Below, piece by piece: positions 53,997-61,946 of a DNA stretch of 62,058 nucleotides. The position numbers were made by a program, and so were the translations under genes. The stretch lies in NCBI GenBank assembly GCA_964358895.1, contig CAYHPR010000005.1, positions 1 through 62,058 on the forward strand. The letters are read 5' to 3'. The stretch's first letter is position 1. Each line of letters opens with the position of its first letter. The stretch is from CAYHPR01 sp964358895. Lineage in GTDB: Archaea; Micrarchaeota; Micrarchaeia; CABMEP01. The notes beneath the pieces are model-generated. The model ran no database searches. It saw only the letters and a list, made by a program, of their open reading frames with translations, and was not told where the DNA came from.

Positions 53997-54393
53997 CGAG
54001 ATTACCGTTGAATCGTTTACCAAGATACTTGTAAACTCCGGTCTTTAAAACTTTGAGAGAAAGCAATGCACACTTTAGCCTTGCTGGCGATAGTTCGATA
54101 CCAAGTGAATCTAGAATAGACTTTTTATTAAGCTTAATAACATCCTTCAGACTTTTGTGCAAAACCATTTCGGTCAACATAGAAGCTGACACCTGGCTTA
54201 TAACACACCCTTTTCCATTAAATTTTATATCTTCAATTCTGTTCCCATCAAGTTTTATCGCAATTGATAGCTCGTCACCACACAACGGATTAATATCATA
54301 TTCTTCTATATCCGAACTAGTGAGTCTACCATAATTTCTTGGATTCCTATAATAGTCTAGAATAATCTCTTTATACATTTCATTTGGATTCAT
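53989..54393 (-). CDS. iscU: Fe-S scaffold protein IscU/SufU-like
   Basis: Scaffold on which Fe-S clusters are built. Three cluster-binding Cys are in place: NPLCGDEL with the preceding Asn-Pro and following Asp, GKGCVISQVSAS and RLKCALLSL. 134 residues. It overlaps sufS by four bases and is in the suf operon, so SufS is its probable sulfur donor. It has the Lys-containing C-terminal site of IscU-type rather than an added zinc insertion. Confidence 0.92.
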   Translation of the reverse strand: MNPNEMYKEIILDYYRNPRNYGRLTSSDIEEYDINPLCGDELSIAIKLDGNRIEDIKFNGKGCVISQVSASMLTEMVLHKSLKDVIKLNKKSILDSLGIELSPARLKCALLSLKVLKTGVYKYLGKRFNGNLDD

Positions 54394-55595
54394 AATTTGA
54401 ACACCGTTTCTGCTTTCTTTATTCCTGCCATAAACTTATCGATATCATTGATATCGTTGTATAAGTAAAAACTGATCCTAGCTACAGCATTTAGCCCCAT
54501 TTTTTGAATTAGAGGTTGTGCGCAATGGTGTCCTGCCCTTATTGCAATTCCCTCATTGTCCAAAACATCCGCTACATCATGCGGATGGATATCTCCGAGG
54601 TTAAATGGGATTACGCTAGATATTTTTTTAGGATCGTTAGGTCCATAGAGCTGGATTGTTCTTTTTATTTTTAGTTTATCTATCGCATATTTAACTAAGC
54701 CGGCTGTATGGTTGGTTATTCGATTCATTCCGATTTTGTTCAGATAATCAACAGCGGCACCAAGTCCAATTGCACCTGCGATATTTGGCGTGCCTGCTTC
54801 AAACTTCCATGGCAGTACATTCCATGATGCTCCATCAAATCTAACCTCTTTTATCATGTCTCCACCTCCAATAAATGGAGGGATCTGTTCAAGCAATTCC
54901 TTTTTTCCATACAACACGCCGATGCCAGTTGGTCCAAGCATCTTATGACCCGAGAATGCCATGAAATCACAGCCTATCTCCTTCACATCAACCTTGAAAT
55001 GCGGAATACTCTGTGCAGCATCAACGAGAACTAATGATCCTTCACTATGTGCCTTTTTTGTCAATTGTTTTACATCATTTTTTGTCCCTAATACGTTTGA
55101 TACATGAGTAAACGAAGCAATCTTTGCTCCTTCAAATCTTCTTTTTTCATCAGCTAGCTGTCCATTTTTTGTAACAGGGATAAATTCTATCCTTGCTTTT
55201 TTTTCTTTTCCGATTAATTGCCACGGAACAATATTCGAATGGTGTTCCATCTCGGTTAAAACAATCTTATCCTTAGCTTTCAAATTTTGTCTACCCCAGC
55301 TATTAGAAACTAAATTTATGGCTTCGGTAGCATTTCTTACGAATATTACTTCCTCTGGTTTTGCGTTAATAAACTTAGCAATTTTTTTTCTTGCACCCTC
55401 ATACTCCTCGGTTGCTTGTTCGCTAATCTTATAGATGCCCCTATGGATGTTGGAATTATATTCTTCATAATATTCTTTTTCTTTCTGAATAACTTGCCTC
55501 GGCTTTTGTGAAGTTGCTGCACTGTCTAGATAAACTAATCGATTACCATTAACCTTTATCCTAAAAATTGGAAAATCTTCTTTAACATCTAACAT
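54390..55595 (-). CDS. sufS: Cysteine desulfurase SufS
   Basis: PLP enzyme delivering sulfur from cysteine for Fe-S assembly. YLDSAATSQKP, TEMEHHSNIVPW, VDAAQS, the PLP Lys in FSGHKMLGPTGIG and the catalytic Cys in RAGHHCAQPL are all present. This contrasts with the Cys-less paralogue at 48.1 kb. The start at 55595 follows the sufB stop by four bases. Confidence 0.94.
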   Translation of the reverse strand: MLDVKEDFPIFRIKVNGNRLVYLDSAATSQKPRQVIQKEKEYYEEYNSNIHRGIYKISEQATEEYEGARKKIAKFINAKPEEVIFVRNATEAINLVSNSWGRQNLKAKDKIVLTEMEHHSNIVPWQLIGKEKKARIEFIPVTKNGQLADEKRRFEGAKIASFTHVSNVLGTKNDVKQLTKKAHSEGSLVLVDAAQSIPHFKVDVKEIGCDFMAFSGHKMLGPTGIGVLYGKKELLEQIPPFIGGGDMIKEVRFDGASWNVLPWKFEAGTPNIAGAIGLGAAVDYLNKIGMNRITNHTAGLVKYAIDKLKIKRTIQLYGPNDPKKISSVIPFNLGDIHPHDVADVLDNEGIAIRAGHHCAQPLIQKMGLNAVARISFYLYNDINDIDKFMAGIKKAETVFKL

Positions 55596-55599
55596 GAGA

Positions 55600-57021
55600 T
55601 CAAGCCTTTTCCTTAACTGTATTAGCTGAATGTCCTTCAAGTTCTATCTGTATCAATTTATTCAGTTCAACAGCATATTCCATTGGTAGCTGTTTTGTAA
55701 ATTCATTAATGAAACCAAGGATTATCATAGACATAGCATCAGATTTGCTTAGACCTCTTGACATAAGATAGAATAACTGATCATCTCCTATCTTTCCGAC
55801 TGTTGCTTCATGTGCAATTGACACGTCATTTTCATCAACATTAAGAACCGGATACGCATCTGAATGTGATTTTTCATCGAGCAAAAGTGAGTCGCACCGC
55901 ATATGTGCCGCAGAGCCGATAGCTTTTTTATAGACCTTAATCAGGCCGCGATAGTTTGCCGTTCCACCGTGGTTTGCTATTGATTTTGCAACAATTTTTG
56001 ATGAAGTGTTTGGGGCCATATGAATTACTTTTCCTCCCGTATCCTGATATTGCCCTTCTCCTGCGAAAGCAACAGAAAGAATGTCTGCTTTGGCTCCTGG
56101 TTCTTTAAGATAAACGCTCGGATACTTCATCGTCCTTTTGCTACCTATATTTCCATCAACCCACTCTACTGTTGCATCTTTGTAAGCAAAAGCTCGCTTA
56201 GTTACAAGATTGTAAACATTTGAGGACCAATTCTGAATAGTTGTGTATCTGATCTTTGATCCTTCAAGTGCAATTAGCTCAACAACTGCAGAATGAAGTG
56301 AGTCAGTTGAATAGACTGGTGCAGTACATCCTTCAATATAGGTTACTTCGGCACCTTTATCTGCTATTATTAGCGTTCTTTCAAACTGGCCCATATTTTT
56401 TGCATTAATCCTAAAATATGCTTGAAGTGGGATAGTAACTTTCACTCCAGCCGGTATAAAAACAAATGATCCTCCAGACCAAACAGCAGTGTTAAGGGCT
56501 GCAAATTTATTATCACCTGCAGGTACAACTGTTCCAAAATACTTCTTTACAATCTCTTCGTGTTCCTTTAGTGCTGAATCCGTATCAGTAAAAATAACAC
56601 CCTGTTTTTTCAAATCCTCTCGGATACTGTGATAGACAGTTTCACTTTCATACTGTGCACCTACTCCTCCCAAAAATCTTTTTTCAGCTTCAGGAATTCC
56701 AAGTCTATCAAATGTTTCCTTTATATCCGTCGGAACATCCTCCCAGGAAGTTTCATTTCTTTCCGAAGGTTTGATGTAATAAGTGATATTATCAAAATCG
56801 ATGTCTGATATCGGTGCACCCCAAGTCGGCATCGGTTTTGAAAGATAAATTTTGTATGCTTTAAGCCTGAGATCAAGCATCCATTTCGGTTCTCCTTTTA
56901 TTTCTGAAATTTCTCTAACAACTGCTTCAGATAAGCCCTTACCGGTACTGCGAATAGCATTTTCCTTGTAACTAAACCCATACTTCTCCTTATAATCCGA
57001 ATTTATATCAAGAAAACCCAT
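55600..57021 (-). CDS. sufB: Fe-S assembly scaffold SufB
   Basis: Forms a complex with SufC. A GLSEAVVREISEIKGEP N-terminal region and the long beta-helix core (FIPAGVKVTIPLQAYFRI, GAEVTYIEGCTAP) are typical, with MRCDSLLLDEKSHSDAYP, where Cys is a cluster ligand, and SIAHEATVGKIGDDQLFYLMSRG. About 473 residues. The ATG at 57021, with GGAG upstream, follows the sufC stop directly; another ATG 21 bases upstream overlaps sufC. No sufD is encoded, so SufB may form homodimers on SufC. Confidence 0.95.
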   Translation of the reverse strand: MGFLDINSDYKEKYGFSYKENAIRSTGKGLSEAVVREISEIKGEPKWMLDLRLKAYKIYLSKPMPTWGAPISDIDFDNITYYIKPSERNETSWEDVPTDIKETFDRLGIPEAEKRFLGGVGAQYESETVYHSIREDLKKQGVIFTDTDSALKEHEEIVKKYFGTVVPAGDNKFAALNTAVWSGGSFVFIPAGVKVTIPLQAYFRINAKNMGQFERTLIIADKGAEVTYIEGCTAPVYSTDSLHSAVVELIALEGSKIRYTTIQNWSSNVYNLVTKRAFAYKDATVEWVDGNIGSKRTMKYPSVYLKEPGAKADILSVAFAGEGQYQDTGGKVIHMAPNTSSKIVAKSIANHGGTANYRGLIKVYKKAIGSAAHMRCDSLLLDEKSHSDAYPVLNVDENDVSIAHEATVGKIGDDQLFYLMSRGLSKSDAMSMIILGFINEFTKQLPMEYAVELNKLIQIELEGHSANTVKEKA

Positions 57022-57025
57022 TTTT

Positions 57026-57772
57026 TCAGCTCCATTTTTCATAACCTGTTTTTTCTAGTGCTTCAACAAGTGAAATAGTTCCAGTCTCAACAATTTTGCC
57101 GTTTATCATAATGTGAACAACGTCCGGTTTTACGTAATCCAGCAAACGTTGGTAATGTGTGATGACAAGCGTGCTCGTAGTTTTACTTCTCATAGAATTA
57201 ATTGCATTTGATACTACCTTAAGCGAATCAATATCAAGTCCTGAATCAGTTTCATCTAAAATCGCTAGGTTCGGTTTCATGAATAAAAGCTGAAGAATTT
57301 CTGACCTTTTTTTCTCTCCACCTGAAAAACCAACATTTAGCTGTCTGCTTACGAATTTTCTGTCTATCTCAAGAATCTTCAAATTTTTATCTAGCGTCTT
57401 TGTAAATTCAGAAGAAATAGAGGCTATGGTGCTGCCATTTGTTTTACTTGTATGTTTACTTTTGAAAAGTGCGTATAAGAATTGAGACATGACAACTCCT
57501 TGGATCTCATTTGGATATTGAAATGCCATCAAAATGCCATTATGTGCACGTTCATCCGCATTTAAATTCAAAATACTTTTATCATTATATCTAATATCTC
57601 CTTTTGTTACAACATACTTGGGATGTCCTGCGATAACATTTGCAAGCGTACTTTTTCCGCTTCCATTTGGCCCCATAATTACATGGACGGTTCCATCATT
57701 AATTGTAAGGTTTATCCCCCTAAGGATCTCTTTTCCATCTATTTTTGCATGTAAATCTTTTATCTCAAGCAT
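57026..57772 (-). CDS. sufC: Fe-S assembly ATPase SufC
   Basis: ABC-type ATPase that powers the SufB complex. Walker A GPNGSGKSTL, signature VGFSGGEKKRSEIL, Walker B LAILDETDSGLDID and the His switch (VITHYQRLL). 248 residues, normal. First structural gene of the operon after the regulator. Confidence 0.96.
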   Translation of the reverse strand: MLEIKDLHAKIDGKEILRGINLTINDGTVHVIMGPNGSGKSTLANVIAGHPKYVVTKGDIRYNDKSILNLNADERAHNGILMAFQYPNEIQGVVMSQFLYALFKSKHTSKTNGSTIASISSEFTKTLDKNLKILEIDRKFVSRQLNVGFSGGEKKRSEILQLLFMKPNLAILDETDSGLDIDSLKVVSNAINSMRSKTTSTLVITHYQRLLDYVKPDVVHIMINGKIVETGTISLVEALEKTGYEKWS

Positions 57773-57783
57773 CTGCCCACCAA

Positions 57784-58146
57784 CTACACTAAGTTCGAAC
57801 TTTCGAGCTCCTTTTTATTTATGCTGCAAACGTTCATACTGCTATTTCGGTAGTAACAAACTTTGCAGAAAGAGACGAGGCTGTCAATATTCCCAGAATG
57901 TTGCTTATTTTTTCCTGCGATTTTTGCAGCTAAGGCTGCACCCATCGATTTGATTACATCTTCCGTACCCTTATCACTTATTTTTTTTGTAGAACTAAGG
58001 TATTTACTTACTGCTGCTTGTGTTATCCCAAGCGAAGATGCAACTTGTAATTGGGTAAACCCATATTCCTTTACAAGCGTCTGTGAAACTGCTGATCTAA
58101 GCATTGGCACATACTCCTTAACCATCATCTCGCATAAGATTCCCAT
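57784..58146 (-). CDS. Helix-turn-helix regulator with Cys cluster, heads suf operon
   Basis: N-terminal LCEMMVKEYVPMLRSAV and helix-turn-helix FTQLQVASSLGITQAAVSKYL match an archaeal regulator family in which the Cys near the start is conserved. The C-terminal part has FCKVC and NVC, so four Cys in total could hold a metal or Fe-S cluster. The start at 58146 has a GGTGA site five bases upstream. It is followed by sufC after 11 bases. Likely a redox- or Fe-S-sensing repressor of its own operon. Confidence 0.8.
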   Translation of the reverse strand: MGILCEMMVKEYVPMLRSAVSQTLVKEYGFTQLQVASSLGITQAAVSKYLSSTKKISDKGTEDVIKSMGAALAAKIAGKNKQHSGNIDSLVSFCKVCYYRNSSMNVCSINKKELESSNLV

Positions 58147-58178
58147 ATATCTCACCACACAATCCAAAACAGTATAAT

Positions 58179-58194
58179 ACAGTTATATAACTGT
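58179..58194. promoter_or_regulatory. Palindromic operator overlapping the suf promoter
   Basis: ACAGTTATATAACTGT is a perfect 16-base palindrome whose centre is a TATA-like sequence, about 35-45 bases before the regulator start. Adjacent partial copies (aacagtataat, gtgttata) extend the pattern. Binding would block TBP, fitting autorepression by the Cys-containing regulator. Confidence 0.75.
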
Positions 58195-58293
58195 GTTATA
58201 TTTATATATATTAGTCTCTTGTCTTTGAAAAAGAGCAGAACGAAAAAGAGATAGAATAACCTATTTTTAAGCTATTCAACCAAATATATTTAT

Positions 58294-58413
58294 GCCCCTG
58301 TAGCTCAGCCTGGATAGAGCGAATACCTCCTAAGTATTAGGTCGGGAGTTCAAGAAACTTTTGGGAAAAGTTTCATCAAAACCCAAAGGTTTGAACAAAT
58401 CTCCCCGGGGGCG
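58294..58413 (+). tRNA. tRNA-Arg (CCT) with 45-nt insertion in the T-loop
   Basis: Cloverleaf with the insertion removed: acceptor GCCCCTG/CGGGGGC, D-stem GCTC/GAGC, anticodon stem AATAC/GTATT with loop CTCCTAA (anticodon CCT) and T-stem GGGAG/CTCCC. The T-loop needs TTCAAAT, but TTC and AAAT are separated by about 45 bases. Discriminator base G. Confidence 0.88.
58352..58396 (+). other. T-loop insertion of tRNA-Arg carrying the shared hairpin module
   Basis: The exact ends are ambiguous by a few bases. It forms GAAACTTTT-ggg-AAAAGTTTC and a TCAAA/TTTGA stem, and the flanks GTTCAA/TTGAAC pair across the junction. The first hairpin and following ATCAAAA are nearly identical to the tRNA-Ala intron at 8.2 kb. 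Confidence 0.8.
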
Positions 58414-58442
58414 CTATAGTGGTAAAGCAGTGATGTGATAAT

Positions 58443-59111
58443 ATGGCAAAATTTAAGGAATTGTTCCCTGGAGTTTTCGAAATAGACGGAAAACTAGCTA
58501 CAAAAAACTTAATCCCAGGCAAGTCAGTTTATGGTGAAAAAAGAGTGACCATTGATGAAGTTGAATATCGTTTTTGGGACCCGTACCGGAGTAAGTTGTC
58601 TGCGGCTATAAAAAATGGACTTAAGGAGCTTCAATTCAATGAATCCGCCAAGGTTCTTTATCTAGGCGCTGCAAATGGTACGACTCCTTCCCATATCTCT
58701 GATATAATAGGACAAGACGGCGAGATTTTCTGTGTTGAATTCTCGCAACGGGCGATGAGAGATCTAATTACTGTTTCCGAAAGTAGACCGAATATGTTTC
58801 CTATTCTTGCTGATGCAAGAAAACCAGAGAGTTATGCAAAATATCTTCCGAAAAAAATTGATTTTATATATCAGGATGTGGCACAAAGGGACCAAGTTAG
58901 AATCCTCGAAATTAATTCAGATAGGTATCAGGAATCAGGCTCTCGTTCTATGCTCGCACTCAAGTCACAATCGATTGACGCATCTAAAAATCCAAAAGAA
59001 GTGTTTAACGATGCATCTCTAGAACTTGAAAAAAACTTTGAAATAAATCAGTCGATTAAGTTAGAGCCGTATGATAAAGATCATATGTTCTTTACATTAA
59101 CTAGATTTTAG
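58443..59111 (+). CDS. flpA: Fibrillarin-like rRNA/tRNA 2'-O-methyltransferase
   Basis: Catalytic subunit of the box C/D RNP that methylates ribose 2'-OH guided by small RNAs. It has FRFWDPYRSKLSAAI-type N-terminal sequence (YRFWDPYRSK), a SAM loop VLYLGAANGTTPSHISDI, catalytic IYQDVAQRDQ and ALKSQSIDAS. 222 residues, standard for archaea. GTGAT ribosome binding site. It follows tRNA-Arg by 30 bases. Confidence 0.95.
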   Translation: MAKFKELFPGVFEIDGKLATKNLIPGKSVYGEKRVTIDEVEYRFWDPYRSKLSAAIKNGLKELQFNESAKVLYLGAANGTTPSHISDIIGQDGEIFCVEFSQRAMRDLITVSESRPNMFPILADARKPESYAKYLPKKIDFIYQDVAQRDQVRILEINSDRYQESGSRSMLALKSQSIDASKNPKEVFNDASLELEKNFEINQSIKLEPYDKDHMFFTLTRF

Positions 59112-59117
59112 TCTATT

Positions 59118-59981
59118 TCAGCATCCTTTCATCAATGGATAAAGGTAACATATTACTCTATTAATGAATAATGGAAATGTTTTGTACTTGCAATCAATAA
59201 CTATTGAAGGAGTCGTTGCCTGCTGCAGATATGTTTCTGCAAATCTTTCATCGATTGCCATTAATTTCAGAGCTTCTTCATTTGCACATGATTCTGCTTC
59301 GTTTAAGTCAATTCCAGCTTGCGATACACAACTTTTAACTTCCTCCTCTGTAAGTTGCCGTTCTTTATTCACATTATCCTCGTAAATACATTTTTTGAGT
59401 TTGCTAAATTCAGGCAGCTCTTTTGTACATTCCAAATATCTGAATGCATATTTCGCAGTGTTGTTTGCTTCTTTGAAAGCTTCGAATGAATTTGTAGGCA
59501 CAAACCTATAATTTGGTCTTATTGATCCTGCAAATTTATTAGTAAAGTTTTCAATTAACGTATCATATCTTTGCGACCAAGGATCATAAGGATCAACGTA
59601 TATGTCTACAGTAATCTTATCTCCAACTGAACAACCTATCTTGTTTGGTATGTCAATAATTGTTGCAGGCCTTTCTGGTAGGCTTAATGATTCATACATC
59701 TTGTAAACTGTCTTATTTGAATCATACATCTGCATGTCAATAAATACTACTCTATCTAAGGATTTTGCAGATAAGGAGATAGACCAAATTCCATTGTTTA
59801 AACTTTCATTCATAATTGTAACATTTATCAGTCCAAGATACAATTCGACATATCCCTTTACGGCTTCTTCTACTACAGCTGATCCTACAAACTTAGTCTC
59901 TTTGGGTAAGATATATACGTATACAACTAATAGTGCGATAACTGCAATTAGAATCATTGCTAAAATTGTAACTCCCTTCAT
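59118..59981 (-). CDS. Membrane-anchored thioredoxin-fold (DsbA-like) protein lacking CXXC
   Basis: One N-terminal membrane helix (ILAMILIAVIALLVVYVYIL) is followed by a domain with DIYVDPYDPWSQ where DsbA-like proteins have a DPFCPYC-type site, so both redox Cys are replaced. The cis-Pro region TPSIVIDC is retained. Several other Cys occur in the middle and near the C-terminus. It is probably extracytoplasmic, a chaperone or a partner of the neighbouring thioredoxin-like protein, not a classical oxidase. Confidence 0.7.
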   Translation of the reverse strand: MKGVTILAMILIAVIALLVVYVYILPKETKFVGSAVVEEAVKGYVELYLGLINVTIMNESLNNGIWSISLSAKSLDRVVFIDMQMYDSNKTVYKMYESLSLPERPATIIDIPNKIGCSVGDKITVDIYVDPYDPWSQRYDTLIENFTNKFAGSIRPNYRFVPTNSFEAFKEANNTAKYAFRYLECTKELPEFSKLKKCIYEDNVNKERQLTEEEVKSCVSQAGIDLNEAESCANEEALKLMAIDERFAETYLQQATTPSIVIDCKYKTFPLFINRVICYLYPLMKGC

Positions 59982-60006
59982 TTTTCATCCCTTATTATAT
60001 TGCTAC

Positions 60007-60549
60007 TTATCTACATTCGTCTGCAAACTTTTTAAGATCCTCTATTCCTGTGAAAACACCAACTTTATCTGCTCCAGTTGTTGGACAGACAAATTCAGGA
60101 GTGTAATCAAGATTTGCAGTATCCGAAAGACAAGTTGTAACTGCATTAATTGCTGTCACATTGTTTATATTCGCTAAGAAAATTTTATATCCTTTATTCT
60201 GAAGCTCCTGAACTAGAGGAGTCATTTTCGCTGAGAATTGACAATTATTGCTGTAGAAATAAACTACGGAATTTGGATCGATGCCAAAAGATCTGAGACA
60301 GGATAGTCTATCTGTCGGTACAGATGCTTGTTTAGTTATAGTAACAGATATAGGTGTTGCGTTTATACTTGCAGTAGTTTCTACACTACTGCCTGTCTTA
60401 AATAAATCTGGAAAAATAAAAAGAGTAAGAACAAATAACGAAACCAATAAAAGAAGCAGTATAATTGCAAATTCAGTAGTTCGCTTATCTAGCTCGACTT
60501 TCTTTCCATTGACTGTTTCGGCCTTTCTGCTAACCTTCTTATTTTTCAT
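60007..60549 (-). CDS. Membrane-anchored thioredoxin-like protein with CXXS site
   Basis: A basic N-terminus and one membrane helix (FAIILLLLLVSLFVLTLFIF) precede a thioredoxin-like domain. Its active-site segment VVYFYSNNCQFSAKM has Cys-Gln-Phe-Ser instead of CXXC, and YTPEFVCPTTG carries the cis-Pro. CXXS proteins are typically isomerases or glutathione-type. It is 25 bases upstream of the DsbA-like gene on the same strand, so the two probably act together outside the membrane. Confidence 0.75.
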   Translation of the reverse strand: MKNKKVSRKAETVNGKKVELDKRTTEFAIILLLLLVSLFVLTLFIFPDLFKTGSSVETTASINATPISVTITKQASVPTDRLSCLRSFGIDPNSVVYFYSNNCQFSAKMTPLVQELQNKGYKIFLANINNVTAINAVTTCLSDTANLDYTPEFVCPTTGADKVGVFTGIEDLKKFADECR

Positions 60550-60608
60550 TATAAAATTTAACCACAAGCTATTAAAAAATCTCTTTCCCAGTCATCATAT
60601 ATAACAGA

Positions 60609-60719
60609 CCCGTCGTAGCTCAAACTGGCAGAGCAATTGGCTGTAGTTCCAGCCCCCACAAATTGTGGTGACTCTGCGTGGAAACCAATGGGTTGCTGGT
60701 TCAAATCCGGCCGACGGGA
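60609..60719 (+). tRNA. tRNA-Tyr (GTA) with 37-nt intron
   Basis: Acceptor CCCGTCG/CGACGGG starts with the C1-G72 pair typical of archaeal tyrosine tRNAs. D-stem GCTC/GAGC, anticodon stem ATTGG/CCAAT, loop CTGTAGA with anticodon GTA, T-stem GCTGG/CCGGC, discriminator A. The intron (60647-60683) lies at the canonical 37/38 position; it has TTCCA/TGGAA ends and an inner CCACAA/TTGTGG hairpin. Confidence 0.93.
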
Positions 60720-60869
60720 TTATTTGACAATATACAACTAACAATAAACTGGTAAAGAAGATCAAAAAATATTAAAAACAAATATACCTGACCGATGGCT
60801 TTTTGAATTTGCATATCCTTATGTAAGTATAAAGTTTGTCCGGGGCTCTTTGGAGCTCCAGAGCTAGCT

Positions 60870-60959
60870 GCTCGGGTGGAGAGTTTAACTCGCCTAATGC
60901 AGTGGTTAGCATCGCAGCCTGTCACGCTGTTGACCCGGGTTCGAATCCCGGCCCGGGCG
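60870..60959 (+). tRNA. tRNA-Asp (GTC) with D-arm insertion
   Basis: Acceptor GCTCGGG/CCCGGGC, anticodon stem GCAGC/GCTGT with loop CTGTCAC (anticodon GTC), T-stem CCGGG/CCCGG, discriminator G. The D-arm would be GTGC/GCAT if 18 bases (60880-60897, containing GAGTT/AACTC) are removed just after position 10; otherwise no normal D-stem forms. An inverted repeat GCTC...TGGA/TCCA...GAGC lies directly upstream. Confidence 0.8.
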
Positions 60960-60996
60960 TTATATTGTACTGATTCTTGCAAGTCAAGGTGTTTTT

Positions 60997-61938
60997 CTGG
61001 ATTACAACGTAGCTCTGTTAGGTGATGGCACATTAGGTAAAGAACTTGGAAAAAAAGGAACAGGCACAGACTTTACTATATACGACCGAAAACAACCAAA
61101 CGGCACGTTTTCTTTTTTTGAACCGCATCAGTACCCTGAAAAAATACAGTCACTGCTCAATGTATTGGCATTAACTGACTTGACAATTCTTGTTGTGAAA
61201 CAATTAGACCGATTTCTTGGGGAAACTGTTGTCGCGCTCGACTTAATAAAAAAAGATCAAGGACTGTTAATAATTGATGAAAATGTTGAAAAAGAAAAAT
61301 TTGACCTGATTGTAAAAGGTACGGTTGTAGAAAAATTTATTCCAGTAAATCCAGTAGCAAATGAGATTTATGAAAAATTGACTTTATTAAAAACTCCCGA
61401 AATTGAACAAAACAGGAGTTGTAAGCTTAGTATTGATGCATTTTTTGATGTTAAAAGTGTAGGTTCAGTTATACTCGGCTTGGTGAAAAAAGGAAAAGTG
61501 TCGGCTAACGATAAGCTGCAGTTGTATCCTACTAAAAAACTTATTTCGGTTAGATCAATACAAGTGCACGACGAAGACGTAAAACAAGCAGGAAAGGGAA
61601 GCAGAGTTGGATTGGCTTTGAAAGATGTAAGCATTGATGAACTTGAGAGAGGAATGGTTCTTGCAACACCTGGTTCATTACAGATAGAAAATGAAATTTC
61701 AGTTAGTACTAGCTTTTCAAAATATTATACTGAAAAAGTTGAAACAAATAGAGTATTTCAAATTTCAATTGGTATGCAACACCAGCAAGGAAAAGTAGTC
61801 GGGGTAGCTGATAAGGGAGATAAAAAACTTATCAAATTTCAATTACAAACTCCAATTGCATTTGAAAAAAATGAAACAGTGTTCCTATCGGATCCAGGCG
61901 CGAAGCTTAGGATCTGTGGTGTTGGCATTATTGAATAA
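60997..61938 (+). CDS. EF-Tu domain-containing GTPase-like protein (unusual start)
   Basis: The protein resembles archaeal proteins with a degenerate elongation-factor GTPase half (NVALLGDGTLGKELGKKGTGTD, YPEKIQSLLNVLALTDLTILVV) and an EF-Tu domain 2 barrel (FDVKSVGSVILGLVKKGKVS). The normal GKS/T P-loop is absent. An AAGGTG ribosome binding site at 60986-60991 is five bases before a CTG at 60997; there is no ATG, GTG or TTG in frame until 61165. The true start is therefore uncertain: CTG initiation or a sequence error. Confidence 0.72.
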   Translation: MDYNVALLGDGTLGKELGKKGTGTDFTIYDRKQPNGTFSFFEPHQYPEKIQSLLNVLALTDLTILVVKQLDRFLGETVVALDLIKKDQGLLIIDENVEKEKFDLIVKGTVVEKFIPVNPVANEIYEKLTLLKTPEIEQNRSCKLSIDAFFDVKSVGSVILGLVKKGKVSANDKLQLYPTKKLISVRSIQVHDEDVKQAGKGSRVGLALKDVSIDELERGMVLATPGSLQIENEISVSTSFSKYYTEKVETNRVFQISIGMQHQQGKVVGVADKGDKKLIKFQLQTPIAFEKNETVFLSDPGAKLRICGVGIIE

Positions 61939-61946
61939 CCCTGCGG

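Noticed and set aside
60838..60866. Alternative tRNA 5' end and D-arm (GTCCGGG, GCTC...GAGC) upstream of tRNA-Asp
   Set aside because: Spacing between acceptor and D-stem is wrong and the nearer GCTCGGG gives a complete fold; treated as an upstream hairpin.
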